A stretch of 64,000 nucleotides of DNA from Flavobacteriales bacterium (lineage in GTDB: Bacteria > Bacteroidota > Bacteroidia > Flavobacteriales > Schleiferiaceae), in assembly GCA_017795025.1 (NCBI GenBank), contig CP051243.1, positions 2,814,897 to 2,878,896 on the forward strand. Direction: 5' to 3'. Of the stretch, positions 1-8,210 are shown in pieces. Position 1 is the first letter of the stretch; the number at the start of each line of letters is the position of its first letter. Made by a program: the position numbers and the translations under genes. Below the pieces are notes generated by a model. That model had not been told where the DNA came from. It saw only the letters and a list, made by a program, of their open reading frames with translations, and made no database searches.

Positions 1-273
1 GCCTTGGGCGGTCGCTTTGATGCCGGTGGTGTTATTCCCCCGCAAAGCGACTGGAACGGCAGCGCAAAGGTGGTTTGGCTGGCCTTGGAGCATATTAAAG
101 AGGTATTGGCCGACCTTAAAAATAATGGCCCCGAGCTAAATCGCTTGGCTAAGGCTTGGGAGCTTTGCAACGAAGATTTACAGGAACAGCTCTTAACTGA
201 CTTCCCAAATCTTATGGCTTTTGAACGTCCCGGTTTTGAGAGCTTGGGAGGGAAGCGCATTGGGATGCAATAA
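1..273 (+). CDS. C-terminal part of an unidentified protein (cut by left edge)
   Basis: The reading frame is open from the first base and ends with TAA at 271-273, so only the last 90 or so residues are visible and the start lies outside the window. The visible part is soluble and mostly helical, with no membrane segment and no recognisable motif; it ends in a basic tail. The TTG at position 4 could in principle be a start, but nothing precedes it to support one. I do not recognise the family. The next gene begins about 60 bases downstream on the same strand. Confidence 0.6.
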   Translation, partial: ALGGRFDAGGVIPPQSDWNGSAKVVWLALEHIKEVLADLKNNGPELNRLAKAWELCNEDLQEQLLTDFPNLMAFERPGFESLGGKRIGMQ

Positions 274-331
274 ATTGATTTTCGGCCATTAAACTTTTCC
301 GACATTAGAGGTCTAAGTTCCAAAAGAGACT

Positions 332-1588
332 ATGCTTCGTTATTTCCTTCTTGTACTTTTCCTTCCTTTAGCCACTATAAAGGCACAGTATTACTATCCC
401 AGCAATGGGCAATGGGATACCCTCAGCCCCAGCGCCTTAAACTGGTGTCCACAGGAAGTTGCCCGGCTCGATAGCTTTTTATTGGCCAGCAACTCCAAGT
501 CATTCATCATCCTAAAAAATGGCAAAATTGCCCACGAAGCTTATTATGGCAGTTTTACCCAAGATTCGGTTTGGTATTGGGCTTCCGCCGCCAAAACCCT
601 CACCGCCTTCTTAATTGGCAAAGCCCAGGAGGATGGACTCTTAACTATTAATGATTCTACTTCCCAGTACTTAGGTAGTGGCTGGACCAATGCTCCCGCA
701 AATAAGGAAGCCTTAATCACGATTAAGCATCAGCTGCAAATGACCACCGGCCTCGATTACCAGGTGGCCGACTTAGATTGTACCGCCGATACTTGCCTAC
801 TGTACCGCGCGGATGCCGGCAGTCAGTGGTATTACCACAATGCCCCTTATTTATTGCTTCGCGATGTATTGCAAACGGCTACCAATAGAGGCTTAAACAA
901 TTATACCCAACAAGTTTTGGCGGGTAGTATTGGCTTTAGGGGGATATGGTTGGATAATCTCTACATCTCCAATGCCCGCCAAATGGCCCGCTTTGGTTTA
1001 TTGCTACTTTCTGAGGGACAATGGAATGGTAATGTGGTTTTAGGCGATACCGCTTACCTCCGACAAATGACCAGCCCTAGTCAGAACTTAAATCCCGCCT
1101 ATGGCTACCTCACCTGGCTTAACGGCCAGAGTAGCTTTATTCAGCCCGGTTTACCCTGGTCCTTTTCTGGGATGATTATTCCCAGTGCTCCGGCCGATTT
1201 ATATATGGCCGCTGGAAAGAATGATCAACGTATTTACGTGGTACCTTCTTTAGATATGGTGGTGGTTAGGCAGGGCAATGCGGCAGATTCGGTAAGCTTA
1301 GCCCTCTCGGGATTTGATGATCAACTGTGGACCTATATCATGAACTTGAATTGCCAAGGTATTGCCTTGCAAGAGGAGGAGCTGAAATCAGATTATATCT
1401 ATCCTAATCCTTCTCAGGGGATTTTCCATCTGCCGCAAGGCAAGGTAGTGCGTGCCGTACTAAACGCTCGTGGGCAGACGCTAAGACGAGCGGCCAACTC
1501 AAGCCTAAACCTCAGTGGGCTTCCTCCGGGCATGTATATGGTGGTGTTTGAGGATGGTAGCTCACAAAGGATTCTACTAAGTCCTTGA
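332..1588 (+). CDS. Secreted serine hydrolase (beta-lactamase class C / penicillin-binding fold) with T9SS sorting domain
   Basis: The protein has an N-terminal signal peptide (about residues 1-18, ending A-Q). A class C beta-lactamase-like serine hydrolase domain follows: the S-x-x-K motif is S85-A-A-K88, the Y-x-N motif is Y168-H-N170, and a G-K-N-D-Q region around residue 290 is where the K-T-G-like strand is expected. From about residue 356 a T9SS type A sorting domain begins with Y-P-N-P and ends with the usual short strands, so the protein should be exported and sorted to the surface by the gliding/T9SS machinery. Substrate is unknown; this family includes esterases and D-aminopeptidase-like enzymes. 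The 3' end (from about 1382) has a near-identical, gene-less second copy at 8211-8407. Confidence 0.85.
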   Translation: MLRYFLLVLFLPLATIKAQYYYPSNGQWDTLSPSALNWCPQEVARLDSFLLASNSKSFIILKNGKIAHEAYYGSFTQDSVWYWASAAKTLTAFLIGKAQEDGLLTINDSTSQYLGSGWTNAPANKEALITIKHQLQMTTGLDYQVADLDCTADTCLLYRADAGSQWYYHNAPYLLLRDVLQTATNRGLNNYTQQVLAGSIGFRGIWLDNLYISNARQMARFGLLLLSEGQWNGNVVLGDTAYLRQMTSPSQNLNPAYGYLTWLNGQSSFIQPGLPWSFSGMIIPSAPADLYMAAGKNDQRIYVVPSLDMVVVRQGNAADSVSLALSGFDDQLWTYIMNLNCQGIALQEEELKSDYIYPNPSQGIFHLPQGKVVRAVLNARGQTLRRAANSSLNLSGLPPGMYMVVFEDGSSQRILLSP

Positions 1589-1721
1589 GTCTTGTCAGAA
1601 CTTCGCAAGTGTTATCTACCCAAGTGATGATTTCTTATAGAACATATTCTTCCGCCATCCTTATGATTATGAAAGAAGATGAGAATTAACTACCTCTGAC
1701 TACTTTTTGACAAACTGCCAA

Positions 1722-3095
1722 TTAAGATTTAAAATTAACTCTTGAGCTCATCGGATTTAATCCTCTCTGCTGAAGGACCTTTACATTTTGATATACGAGG
1801 ACTAAAGCTAGAGCGGTACTGAGAATTTCGGTAATTAGTGTAGCGTAAAAAATCCAGTGAAAACCATAGTGAGGACCACCAAAATAGACTAGGGGCAAGA
1901 AAAAGAGAAACTGCCTGGCCATTCCTATGATCATGCTGTGCTTATCTTTTTTTAGCGCTGTAACAAAGCTTAAGCCATTAAACAAATAAGGATATAAGAG
2001 CAGCGTACTCAAGAAAGAGAGTGCTGCTAATTGGGTCTTTGAGCTTAGTTCATAACCGTCTCCCATAAATAGTGAGCCAAGAAATGGCGTCAGAGCTACA
2101 CTTAATAGAATGAAAATAATCATCAGCCCCAAGCCTTTATGACTGAAATACCAAAAGCTTTCATTCAGTCGATCTATTTTTTGCGCTCCGAAATTGATGC
2201 CAATTACGGGAGAAAGGGCTCGCATAATACCAACTAAAGGCATTAAAAGAAAGAGCAGCATTCGATTAAGGCTGGTGTATAGGGCTATTTCCTCCAAGCT
2301 TGCAACTGCACCTAAAACAGAATACACGACCAAAGCTTGTAAAATGGACATTATCATGTTCAAGAAAGAGGGAAAGCCTAGTCGGATTACTTCATGTGCT
2401 TTTCGAATATTGGGCATAGACCAGCTTGGCCATTCCCAATGTAGTGTGCGATAATGGAAAACGTGTACTAGGCTTGTGAGAAGCATTCCCGCATTCGTGC
2501 CCCATGCAGCGGCAATAAGACCAAGGCTTGTATATTCTAAGAGAATCGGAGTTAAGATAAGATTGAGAATCAAGCCAGGGAGCATTAGCCATGCTGCTTT
2601 TTTTACTTTTCCCTCTGCACGAACGGTGTAGTTTAATCCAAAGCCAATAATCCATACCGGCGCAGCATATAGGCATGTATCTAGGTATTGAAGGGCTAGG
2701 TCGGTAAGCTCCGGGTCGAATCCAAAGGTTCTCAAGCTAAGATCGCTAAAGAATAAAATGGACCAACCCACTAGGCTGCCAAGAATAAAAAGATAAAAGC
2801 CAATTCCATTAAGTTGGGCTATGTCCTCGTCCTCTTTAGAACCTAAAGCGAATGAAACCAGCGTACCGAGACCCGTTCCGAGCCAAGAGCCTAATCCCAT
2901 TAAAAGACTACTAAATGGTGCCGCAATTCCAATAGCAGCGAGGGCTTGGGGATTAAGAAAGACTCCCACCCATAAGGTATCCATAAAGGTATTTAGCCCA
3001 AAGATGAGCAAGGCCAGCATGGAGGCTGGGGCGATTTTACGGAAGACCTTCGAGATGGGAGCTGAAACTATAAAGTCTCGTTCACGATCGTCCAT
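1722..3095 (-). CDS. MATE family efflux transporter
   Basis: This is a polytopic inner-membrane protein of 457 residues with about twelve hydrophobic segments arranged as two similar halves, the usual size for the multidrug and toxic compound extrusion family. The N-terminal half contains the characteristic stretch P-A-S-M-L-A then F-M-D-T-L-W-V-G, typical of MATE helix 1-2. It probably exports an organic cation or drug in exchange for Na+ or H+. It is the last gene of a compact minus-strand operon starting at 4696; only two bases separate it from the MDR oxidoreductase upstream, so the two are likely co-translated. Substrate cannot be read from sequence. Confidence 0.88.
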   Translation of the reverse strand: MDDRERDFIVSAPISKVFRKIAPASMLALLIFGLNTFMDTLWVGVFLNPQALAAIGIAAPFSSLLMGLGSWLGTGLGTLVSFALGSKEDEDIAQLNGIGFYLFILGSLVGWSILFFSDLSLRTFGFDPELTDLALQYLDTCLYAAPVWIIGFGLNYTVRAEGKVKKAAWLMLPGLILNLILTPILLEYTSLGLIAAAWGTNAGMLLTSLVHVFHYRTLHWEWPSWSMPNIRKAHEVIRLGFPSFLNMIMSILQALVVYSVLGAVASLEEIALYTSLNRMLLFLLMPLVGIMRALSPVIGINFGAQKIDRLNESFWYFSHKGLGLMIIFILLSVALTPFLGSLFMGDGYELSSKTQLAALSFLSTLLLYPYLFNGLSFVTALKKDKHSMIIGMARQFLFFLPLVYFGGPHYGFHWIFYATLITEILSTALALVLVYQNVKVLQQRGLNPMSSRVNFKS

Positions 3096-3097
3096 TC

Positions 3098-4054
3098 TTA
3101 GGTACGTAAAATGAGTTTCCCATATTGATAGGGAGCACAGAGAACCTCAAAGGCTTCGGGGGATTTTTCCAAGGGAAATACTTCACCGATACGGGGCTTT
3201 ACTTTTTTATCGGCAATAAGTTGAAGTATAACTTTAAGGCGCTCCGGGTTGGCCTCAGCATTTAAAATGTGCATTTGCTTTCCTTCAGCGCGTTTACCCT
3301 TGCGAAGCAACCAGCCCATTGTACGGCTTAGGCTTTGATAGCCAACCATTACAGCACAGCCATTAGGTTTTAGTTGTTTCAGGATACTTTTAGCGGACCA
3401 ATTGCCAACCAAATCGATGATAATATCATAGGTCTCATTTAGCTCTTCAAGAGAAGTGAATAAATAATCATGAGCCTTATTAAGACCTAGGCTTTTAAGG
3501 TAACCGAAGTTGGCCGAACTCCCAAAACCATCAACGGTAGCCTTAGTATTTCGTGCCAACTGAGTAGCCATAATCCCAATGCCTCCCGTTACACCATTAA
3601 TAAGAACTTTTTCTTTGGGCTTGACAAGAGCTAGCTCTACTAAGGCTTGGTATGCCGTGACCCCGGTAAGAATACTAGCTGCTGCATCTAAATCATCAAC
3701 ATTCGCTGGGATTAAACATACTTCCTGGGCATTTAAAGCTGTAAATTCTGCTAATGCTTGGCCTTTGGTGCGCGTCGCCACTCGGTCTCCAACTTTAATA
3801 CCTCTTACATCTCGACCAATTTGCACTACTTCCCCCACAATATCACCTCCCAAAATATTCTGCTTTGGGCGGAGGATTCCGCTCTCTAAGCGAGCAATCC
3901 AAATTTTTCCTTGTAAGGTGATGGCTTCGGAAGGGTTTAAGCCGATGTAGAGGTTTTTAATAAGTACTTCATGTTTTGCAGGCTCCGGTACCGGCTGGTC
4001 TTTTATATTAAGTACCTCGGTTCCACCGTATTGATTGTAGCTAATTACTTTCAT
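3098..4054 (-). CDS. Zinc-independent medium-chain dehydrogenase/reductase (quinone oxidoreductase-like)
   Basis: The 318-residue protein has the MDR layout: an N-terminal GroES-like domain (G-G-D-I-V-G-E-V near residue 70) and a Rossmann domain with the nucleotide-binding motif G154-V-T-G-G-I-G160. The cysteine/histidine ligands of zinc alcohol dehydrogenases are absent, which places it with NAD(P)H:quinone oxidoreductase or enoyl reductase-like members. It probably reduces a quinone or other electrophile in the cytoplasm. One base separates it from the small HMA-like gene upstream and two from the MATE exporter downstream, suggesting a common stress or detoxification role for the operon. 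Substrate is inferred only at family level. Confidence 0.85.
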   Translation of the reverse strand: MKVISYNQYGGTEVLNIKDQPVPEPAKHEVLIKNLYIGLNPSEAITLQGKIWIARLESGILRPKQNILGGDIVGEVVQIGRDVRGIKVGDRVATRTKGQALAEFTALNAQEVCLIPANVDDLDAAASILTGVTAYQALVELALVKPKEKVLINGVTGGIGIMATQLARNTKATVDGFGSSANFGYLKSLGLNKAHDYLFTSLEELNETYDIIIDLVGNWSAKSILKQLKPNGCAVMVGYQSLSRTMGWLLRKGKRAEGKQMHILNAEANPERLKVILQLIADKKVKPRIGEVFPLEKSPEAFEVLCAPYQYGKLILRT

Positions 4055-4055
4055 C

Positions 4056-4277
4056 TTAGTCTTCTAGGGGTTCGTTTATAATCCCAATTTTATTGAGCTT
4101 ATGAGTGAGCTCTATTTCACTTATATAATGCGCTACCTCGAGCCGTAAAACACGATCCTGATCTTCCCAGTCAACGGTCCATTTAAGAATGCCTCGCCGC
4201 TTATTTAAATAAGGTTCTAGGAGATATCGATACAAGGTTGGGTTAAGATGAGTACGTAAAATTATAATTTGACTCAT
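4056..4277 (-). CDS. Small protein with heavy-metal-associated (HMA)-like fold, no metal-binding cysteines
   Basis: This 73-residue protein shows an alternating strand/helix pattern (strand at 2-7, helix 13-24, strands 30-36 and 41-47, helix 53-63, final strand) that resembles the beta-alpha-beta-beta-alpha-beta ferredoxin-like fold of HMA domains. The C-x-x-C metal site is missing, so copper binding is unlikely. Its start overlaps the end of the DUF6326 gene by four bases and its stop is one base from the MDR gene, so it is almost certainly translated as part of this operon. Fold assignment is inference; function unknown. Confidence 0.7.
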   Translation of the reverse strand: MSQIIILRTHLNPTLYRYLLEPYLNKRRGILKWTVDWEDQDRVLRLEVAHYISEIELTHKLNKIGIINEPLED

Positions 4278-4696
4278 GCTAAAGCAGCTTCATTTTCTTG
4301 CTTCCAGCGAGCTGCGTATACCATTATGAATATCATGCTGCTACATTCCACTATTGCGAAAAAGACGTATGAGATAGGCGTACTGCCTAGGGAAGTCATT
4401 AATGCTGGAACAACCACCCATAAAATGGAAAGACTAGAAAAAGCGTAATTGAAAATGCGATTCCATTTGCGTGTAACAAAGCGGGATATTGGAATCATAA
4501 TTATGGGTACTTCCATTAAAACCGAAAAGAGAAGGATCACTTCCGGACTTAAGGTGGTACTCAGTTCCTGCAGGCTTTCTACATATCCAGGCTTAAGGGT
4601 GCCAAGAATATCAGCATAGATCATGTTCATCATTACAAAGACCCAAAGGGTGCTAAGAACAATGCGTGGATTTTTTGGTAATTGGATATTTGTCAT
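4274..4696 (-). CDS. DUF6326-type four-helix membrane protein
   Basis: The 140-residue protein has four predicted membrane segments (about 11-31, 52-72, 83-103 and 110-130). It shares the pattern S-x-L-W-V-F, then E-x-P-I, then R-x-x-x-R-x-x-N with the protein at 5774-6160, so the two are paralogues; I recognise the family as DUF6326. Function is unknown. It is the first gene of the minus-strand operon that continues with the HMA-like protein, the MDR oxidoreductase and the MATE exporter. Its upstream region carries the same direct-repeat/promoter arrangement as the paralogue's (see the entries at 4718-4773 and 5704-5759), so both are probably targets of the neighbouring AraC regulator. Confidence 0.8.
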   Translation of the reverse strand: MTNIQLPKNPRIVLSTLWVFVMMNMIYADILGTLKPGYVESLQELSTTLSPEVILLFSVLMEVPIIMIPISRFVTRKWNRIFNYAFSSLSILWVVVPALMTSLGSTPISYVFFAIVECSSMIFIMVYAARWKQENEAALA

Positions 4697-4717
4697 TTCT
4701 AATAAGTTTTATTCGGG

Positions 4718-4773
4718 GCAAAGGTGCTGCTGAACCGAACTAAAGGCTTGACGCTAAAGCTCAAAGAATTGAC
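4718..4773 (-). promoter_or_regulatory. Candidate AraC operator and promoter of the DUF6326-MATE operon
   Basis: Read on the minus strand there are two GTCAA direct repeats (plus-strand TTGAC at 4769-4773 and 4748-4752) whose starts are 21 bases apart. After a further 21 bases comes CACCTTTGC (plus 4718-4726), which ends 21 bases before the ATG at 4696. The TTTG core fits the -7 box of Bacteroidota promoters, though the first base departs from TAnnTTTG. Exactly the same spacing occurs upstream of the paralogue at 5774. Two half-sites two helical turns apart is usual for AraC-family binding. Confidence 0.6.
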
Positions 4774-4796
4774 AAGGAAGGTCTAAGGACTAGAAA

Positions 4797-5642
4797 TTAA
4801 TTTTTCCGATAGTTAAGGCGATAAGTAGAAGGACTTAAGCCGTATTTCTTTTTAAAGGCACGAGAAACTTGTTCGGGGCTGTTAAAACCACATTCATATC
4901 CCAGCACAGCCACAGGCTCTTCACGTAGTCGGATAAGCGTGGCTAGTTTTTCTAAGCGTTTATTTAGCAGCCAACGTGCGGGGCTTTCCCCATAAATTTC
5001 TTGAAACTGACGCTTAAAGCTCGATAGGCTCATATTTGTTATTGCGGCCAAACTGTTAAGGCTAATCGGTTCGTAGATATGAGCTTCAACTATCTCCCTA
5101 AAACTGAATTGTCGATCTGAAAAGAGACTTCGAAGAATGAGAAGGATGTCTTTGGAAGAGGAGGTTTTGAGAAGCAGTACTATAAGCTCCTTTAACTTTA
5201 AACCCAATAAAGTCTCATCCACCACTTGATGGTCGAAGAGCGTTTTCAGCGATGCGAAAAAACCTTGAATTAAGGCATTGGCACTTTCCGCAGCTAAGTA
5301 TTTACTAACCGGTCGATCTAATTCTTGCCAGAACTCCGGCTTGGTATCAGCAAAAATTTCCTTTAGGAAAGTAGGATCTAGATGAGCAACTATAGAGCTT
5401 ACTTTACCTGCTTCTTGTTGGGCAATAACATTCCCTAAGGTAAGTCCACATAAGGATGCAATGACCTGATCTTTCAAGGCTCGGATTCCGTAAGGGGCCG
5501 CCAAATCTTGGCCCTCTCCTTTAAAAATGTATGCATAGCAGGCACCAGGCCTTAAGGGAATCCCTTCATCGTTTGGCGTTTCGCTCTGGAAGTAACTAAA
5601 AATAGCTTTGCCTTTGTATTGAAGACTTTGAATGGCTGACAT
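4797..5642 (-). CDS. AraC family transcriptional regulator
   Basis: The 281-residue protein ends (about residues 190-281) in a double helix-turn-helix typical of AraC/XylS: L-A-A-I-T-N-M-S-L-S-S-F-K-R-Q-F for the first HTH and G-F-N-S-P-E-Q-V-S-R-A-F-K for the second. The N-terminal about 150 residues form a putative sensor domain I cannot name. It sits between two paralogous DUF6326 genes, and both of those have matching direct-repeat operators, so it probably controls the MDR/MATE operon and the divergent gene. Its own start is preceded almost immediately by a TACTTTTG box (minus strand, plus 5647-5654), suggesting a very short or absent leader. The inducer is unknown. Confidence 0.88.
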   Translation of the reverse strand: MSAIQSLQYKGKAIFSYFQSETPNDEGIPLRPGACYAYIFKGEGQDLAAPYGIRALKDQVIASLCGLTLGNVIAQQEAGKVSSIVAHLDPTFLKEIFADTKPEFWQELDRPVSKYLAAESANALIQGFFASLKTLFDHQVVDETLLGLKLKELIVLLLKTSSSKDILLILRSLFSDRQFSFREIVEAHIYEPISLNSLAAITNMSLSSFKRQFQEIYGESPARWLLNKRLEKLATLIRLREEPVAVLGYECGFNSPEQVSRAFKKKYGLSPSTYRLNYRKN

Positions 5643-5703
5643 GGCTCAAAAGTAGAGATTGAAATTAATTAAAAAAGGGATAGTCTAAGGCTTGGTCCAA
5701 AGC

Positions 5704-5759
5704 GTCAATAAATTGGCCTATTGTGTCAAGTTATGAGGGGTAGCTAGCCGCACCTTTGC
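5704..5759 (+). promoter_or_regulatory. Candidate AraC operator and promoter of the second DUF6326 gene
   Basis: GTCAA direct repeats at 5704-5708 and 5725-5729 have starts 21 bases apart. They are followed after exactly 21 bases by CACCTTTGC at 5751-5759, 14 bases before the ATG at 5774. This repeats, base for base in spacing, the arrangement at 4718-4773. The region is also the divergent upstream region of the AraC gene, so it may mediate autoregulation. Confidence 0.6.
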
Positions 5760-5773
5760 TCAAAATACAGAAC

Positions 5774-6160
5774 ATGGACCAAAGCATAGATCGAAGAGTT
5801 CTACTATCCAGTTTATGGGTTTTCATTTTAATCAATATCATTTTTAGAGATATTCATCAGATGACCTTAAAGAGTCATTTGGAGATGCTCTTAACGGGTT
5901 TTTATCACGGGCAGAAGATTACTGACCTTATTATTTTAATTGGCGGAATTGTACTGGAAATTCCCATTCTAATGATTGTTCTTGCCCGTGTGTTGAAACA
6001 ACGTTTCAACCGTCCCCTCAATTTAGGAGCTGCGGTAATCACATTTGCCCTTATACAGTATGAAATGCCTACTGATATGGACGATTACTTCTTCCGTATT
6101 ATTGAGAGCCTAGCTTTGGTGGTAATCTTTTGGAAAAGCTGGACCTGGAAAGAAGGGTAG
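5774..6160 (+). CDS. DUF6326-type four-helix membrane protein (paralogue)
   Basis: The protein is about 128 residues from the ATG at 5774; a TTG at 5756 would add six residues but lies inside the candidate promoter box, so the ATG is preferred. It has four hydrophobic segments and shares S-S-L-W-V-F, L-E-I-P-I-L-M-I and R-F-N-R-P with the protein at 4274-4696. It is divergent from the AraC regulator and has its own likely promoter/operator. A strong intrinsic terminator lies at 6247-6277. Function unknown. Confidence 0.8.
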   Translation: MDQSIDRRVLLSSLWVFILINIIFRDIHQMTLKSHLEMLLTGFYHGQKITDLIILIGGIVLEIPILMIVLARVLKQRFNRPLNLGAAVITFALIQYEMPTDMDDYFFRIIESLALVVIFWKSWTWKEG

Positions 6161-6246
6161 GGGAAGTAGGGCCTATGGATATCTTTAAGGGACATTAAGA
6201 TTGGTTAATCCTTTATACGAAAACTAAAACCATGGGTCTACTGTGG

Positions 6247-6277
6247 GGCCCCTAGAAAGTCTAGGGGCCTTTTTTTT
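6247..6277 (+). terminator. Rho-independent terminator after the DUF6326 gene
   Basis: A perfect 10-bp stem (6247-6256 with 6260-6269, loop AAG) is followed immediately by eight T residues. It terminates the plus-strand transcript from 5774. Its T run ends three bases from the stop of the convergent DUF5367 gene. Confidence 0.9.
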
Positions 6278-6279
6278 CT

Positions 6280-6663
6280 TTAGTCTTCCTTAGCTTTTAA
6301 AAGAAATGGACTAATTAATACAAGAACGTACGCCCAGAGGACCCAGGCGCCTAAGTTGCTAACCTGGGCAAGATTAAGGCCGGGAAAAACCAGATCGTGA
6401 AATGAGATGCTAATCACATCGGCCAACATGCCCGGGATAGCGAGAGCTAAAGCACTTGTAGCTCGCTTACAATTACTTAAGCTCAACCTGGAGAATACAA
6501 TCTGGCAAATCAGAAAAATTAGCGGAATTGTGAAGGCATAGAAGCTCAACATCAGCAGCTTATTTTCGACTAAGAAGAAGAGTGGTCCCCACCATCTAAA
6601 AGCGAGTGTGGCCATAAGCCACACACTAAGGCCGGTTAAGGCGCTGTATATTTTGTAGTTCAT
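6280..6663 (-). CDS. DUF5367 family membrane protein
   Basis: The 127-residue protein has four hydrophobic helices and the R-W-W-G-P-L motif near residue 23 followed by a helix rich in phenylalanine and leucine, matching my memory of the DUF5367 family of small integral membrane proteins. Function is unknown. It lies 53 bases downstream of the Crp-like regulator on the same strand, and the pairing suggests that the regulator controls it or that they respond to a common signal. Confidence 0.72.
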   Translation of the reverse strand: MNYKIYSALTGLSVWLMATLAFRWWGPLFFLVENKLLMLSFYAFTIPLIFLICQIVFSRLSLSNCKRATSALALAIPGMLADVISISFHDLVFPGLNLAQVSNLGAWVLWAYVLVLISPFLLKAKED

Positions 6664-6716
6664 GGTTTATTTACCACAAAACTAGGGGGGCATGAAGAGG
6701 GAAGAATTGACTTAAG

Positions 6717-7301
6717 TTAATTTCGCTTAGCAATACGTTTCCGGATACGGCTTAGGCTTTCTGGACTAATGCCTAGGAAAGTGGCAAGGTGTTTTAGGCT
6801 TACCCGTTGTAACAGTGCCTTATGGTTTTTAGTTAATTCCAAATACCGTTCTTCTGGATTTAGGAATATTTGGTTAGAGAGCATCACTTGATAATTACCA
6901 AGCTCTTCTTCCAAAACCAATCGTGCAAAACGTTCCATTTTTGGAAAGGTATCTAAGAGCTCCTTTTCAATGGAGTTGGTAATGGGGATTAAAATGCAAT
7001 CTTCGAGGCATTCCAGGTAGTGGTCTGCTGGACTTTTATTAACGAAGCTTCGCATAGAGCTTATGAATTGTGATTCTAAGTAAAAGGCAGTAGATTTTTC
7101 ATTACCCTCAACCAAGTAGAATTGACGAACGCAGCCTTTAAGGTTGAAATAGGATACCCTGGCGGTTTGTCCTTCCCTAAGTAAAATGGTACCCGCCTTC
7201 TTTTTCTCTACCTTAAGGTAATTTGAAATCGACTCAATTTCTTCGGTATTAAGCTCGATGAACCGGGCCACGTAATCGAAAAAAGGCTGTAATTTATTCA
7301 T
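6717..7301 (-). CDS. Crp/Fnr family transcriptional regulator
   Basis: The 194-residue protein has an N-terminal cyclic-nucleotide-binding-like beta roll (about 20-115, with G-T-I-L-L-R-E-G-Q-T and Y-F-N-L-K-G). A C-terminal helix-turn-helix (about 150-190) includes L-A-T-F-L-G-I-S-P-E-S-L-S-R-I-R-K, typical of the Bacteroidota subgroup that usually regulates a neighbouring membrane or oxidoreductase gene. The ligand is not predictable. Only 18 bases separate its ATG from the T tract of the terminator of the upstream gene, so its own promoter must overlap that hairpin or it depends on read-through. Confidence 0.87.
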   Translation of the reverse strand: MNKLQPFFDYVARFIELNTEEIESISNYLKVEKKKAGTILLREGQTARVSYFNLKGCVRQFYLVEGNEKSTAFYLESQFISSMRSFVNKSPADHYLECLEDCILIPITNSIEKELLDTFPKMERFARLVLEEELGNYQVMLSNQIFLNPEERYLELTKNHKALLQRVSLKHLATFLGISPESLSRIRKRIAKRN

Positions 7302-7319
7302 ATAATCAAGGAAGACTTC

Positions 7320-7359
7320 AAAAAATAAGAAGGGTAGCTCGATGCACTCGAGCTACCCT
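7320..7359 (-). terminator. Terminator (or attenuator) between the outer-membrane protein gene and the Crp-like regulator
   Basis: A perfect 12-bp stem (7331-7342 with 7348-7359, 5-base loop) is followed on the minus strand by a short spacer and six T residues (plus-strand A run 7320-7325). It lies 43 bases after the stop of the barrel protein gene and ends only 18 bases before the Crp-like gene's ATG, so it could also limit read-through into that gene. Confidence 0.8.
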
Positions 7360-7402
7360 AAACTGAGAATGGAATCTTAACACTATACTACTTCTCAGGT
7401 TT

Positions 7403-8050
7403 TTAAAAACGGTACCCCAACCGGATACTTAAATTTTGAGCCTCTTGTTTATGCTCAAACTTGGAGTTTGTAGGATCTAAGCCTATTGCTTGTGCATCAG
7501 AAGTGAAATCCCCTAAGTACTGGTAGTGGACACCAAGGAGGTAATGCTCGGCGAAAGTAAACTCTAAGCCTGCATGGAAGCCGGCTGCAAATGCTGGATC
7601 AAACTCGACCCTTCGGTTGGCGGCGATTTCCCAATCACTAAGCTGCATATAACTAAAGCTAAAGCCGGCTAAGACAGAACCTCTGAATTTTTGACCAAGC
7701 GCCAGGCCTGCTTCAAGTCCTGTTTCTAATGGAATAAAGAAGTAGTTCGATGCATTTTCGTCGGCATCATTAAACAGGCGATCAAAATTACCTAAGCGGA
7801 TTTGGTCGATGGCATTCCAGTGAAAGCCAAGTCTGTTACGCCACATCAGGGTTTCTTGGATTATATGAAGGCGATGAACAGCATTTACATTTAAGCCGCT
7901 TAAGGCACCTCCGCTGCCCATGGCTAAATCATTTTCCGCAAAGGCCCCTAACGGTAGGCTAAGACCCACTGTAGCGCTAAAATCATTTTGTGCAATAAGT
8001 CCGCTCATACTGCTCAGGCTAAGCAGCAGCGCTAATACTGTTTTTTTCAT
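7403..8050 (-). CDS. Outer-membrane beta-barrel protein (porin/OmpW-like, unassigned)
   Basis: The 215-residue protein has a signal peptide (1-20, cleavage after A-Q), alternating aromatic/polar strands throughout, and a final segment L-S-I-R-L-G-Y-R-F ending in phenylalanine, the usual signal for outer-membrane insertion. The size suits an eight-stranded barrel of the OmpX/OmpW-like type common in Bacteroidota. No functional residues can be assigned. A strong terminator follows it. Confidence 0.75.
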   Translation of the reverse strand: MKKTVLALLLSLSSMSGLIAQNDFSATVGLSLPLGAFAENDLAMGSGGALSGLNVNAVHRLHIIQETLMWRNRLGFHWNAIDQIRLGNFDRLFNDADENASNYFFIPLETGLEAGLALGQKFRGSVLAGFSFSYMQLSDWEIAANRRVEFDPAFAAGFHAGLEFTFAEHYLLGVHYQYLGDFTSDAQAIGLDPTNSKFEHKQEAQNLSIRLGYRF

Positions 8051-8210
8051 TTTTATGTTTTTAATTTAGAATTAGGTCTACTAGACATATCGAATAGCCT
8101 TACTAGACGGGTCAAAACTAGACCCTTTAATTCCCTTCTTTTTGATGGATTAGGCCAAGAAATTGATGATTTGGCTTGAGCAGCCATAAGATCACTCAGC
8201 CATAATAGGA

